Below, one piece after another: positions 5,004-5,200 of a stretch of 5,200 nucleotides of DNA. The notes beneath the pieces were generated by a model. That model searched no databases. It saw only the letters and a program-made list of their open reading frames with translations, and was not told the DNA's origin. The translations under genes were made by a program, and so were the position numbers. The stretch comes from Methanosarcinaceae archaeon. GTDB taxonomy: Archaea; Halobacteriota; Methanosarcinia; Methanosarcinales; Methanosarcinaceae. The first letter of the stretch is position 1. Every line of letters begins with the position of its first letter. The DNA lies in the NCBI GenBank assembly GCA_030655675.1, contig JAUSPM010000123.1:1-5200 (forward strand). The letters run 5' to 3'.

Positions 5004-5200
5004 GATACAGTGCAACGTCATGGCGCAGAGTGTTAAATTAGTTCATGATAAAAACGATTCTACCACACGCGCATCGCGCGGCGTTGCCCTGCACACACAT
5101 CGAATTTTCAATCGCTTTCAGCGCATTCCACTATTTTTAATAGTGTATGTTTTATAGAGATTGTCGAAAAAGTGGCAAAATCGAAATATTCTAATCAAAG
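5004..5200. other. Non-coding tail, no gene recognised
   Basis: No reading frame here looks like a gene. A GC-rich patch around 5067-5096 contains CGCGCATCGCGCG and contrasts with the AT-rich flanks. CACTATT (5129-5135) pairs perfectly with AATAGTG (5139-5145) across TTT and is followed by TATGTTTTA. This hairpin may end a transcript from the left, possibly a read-through of UPF0148, or belong to a feature beyond the window. Confidence 0.5.

Noticed and set aside
5172..5180. GTGGCAAAA near the right end resembling the complement of the start of the CACAGAG element
   Set aside because: Only about nine bases match and no CACAGAG units follow, so it is not a second copy.

Overview
The window looks like a chromosomal segment of a methanogenic or methane-oxidising euryarchaeon, probably Methanosarcinales or an ANME-2/Methanoperedens-like relative. 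The main evidence is a complete O-phosphoseryl-tRNA synthetase gene (sepS), an enzyme of the indirect tRNA-dependent cysteine pathway found almost only in methanogens and their close relatives. Four other genes belong to typically archaeal or archaeal-enriched families: DUF169, translin/TRAX-like, UPF0147 and UPF0148. Promoters are archaeal (TATA-like boxes), and several genes carry GTGAT or GGTGAT Shine-Dalgarno sequences. A fragment of a PGF-CTERM (archaeosortase A) surface-protein tail fits the same group. The lineage is inferred from gene content, not from a search.

Layout. Positions 1-892 hold no intact gene. They contain a strong inverted repeat built from CACAGAG units at 9 bp spacing (9-78), smaller palindromes (97-149), a decayed PGF-CTERM gene end frameshifted by a 10-bp tandem repeat (about 317-516), and a roughly 23-bp imperfect inverted repeat (594-616 with 786-808). 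Positions 893-3878 hold three minus-strand genes in transcription order: translin-family RNA-binding protein/RNase (3219-3878), sepS (1513-3132) and a DUF169 protein (893-1516). sepS and DUF169 overlap by 4 bp (ATGA), so they should be translationally coupled. An 86-bp gap between translin and sepS holds three 11-bp direct repeats and a TATA-like box.

Positions 3879-4154 hold a compact 66-bp divergent promoter region with dyad symmetry, then a plus-strand gene for an unrecognised 69-residue acidic protein. A perfect 20-bp palindrome covers its stop codon and separates it from the convergent UPF0147 gene (4176-4445, minus). A 129-bp divergent region with a 9-bp inverted repeat leads to the UPF0148 zinc-ribbon gene (4575-4991, plus). 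Positions 4992-5200 show no gene, only a T-rich stretch, a GC-rich patch and a small hairpin.

Functionally, most of the window is translation and RNA housekeeping: phosphoserine charging of tRNA-Cys (SepRS), a likely RNase of the translin/TRAX family, and small conserved archaeal proteins of unknown role. I see no phage, CRISPR, transposase, rRNA or tRNA gene. The least explained material is the left non-coding flank, the 11-bp repeat array before sepS, the dyad-symmetric divergent promoter and the orphan small protein.
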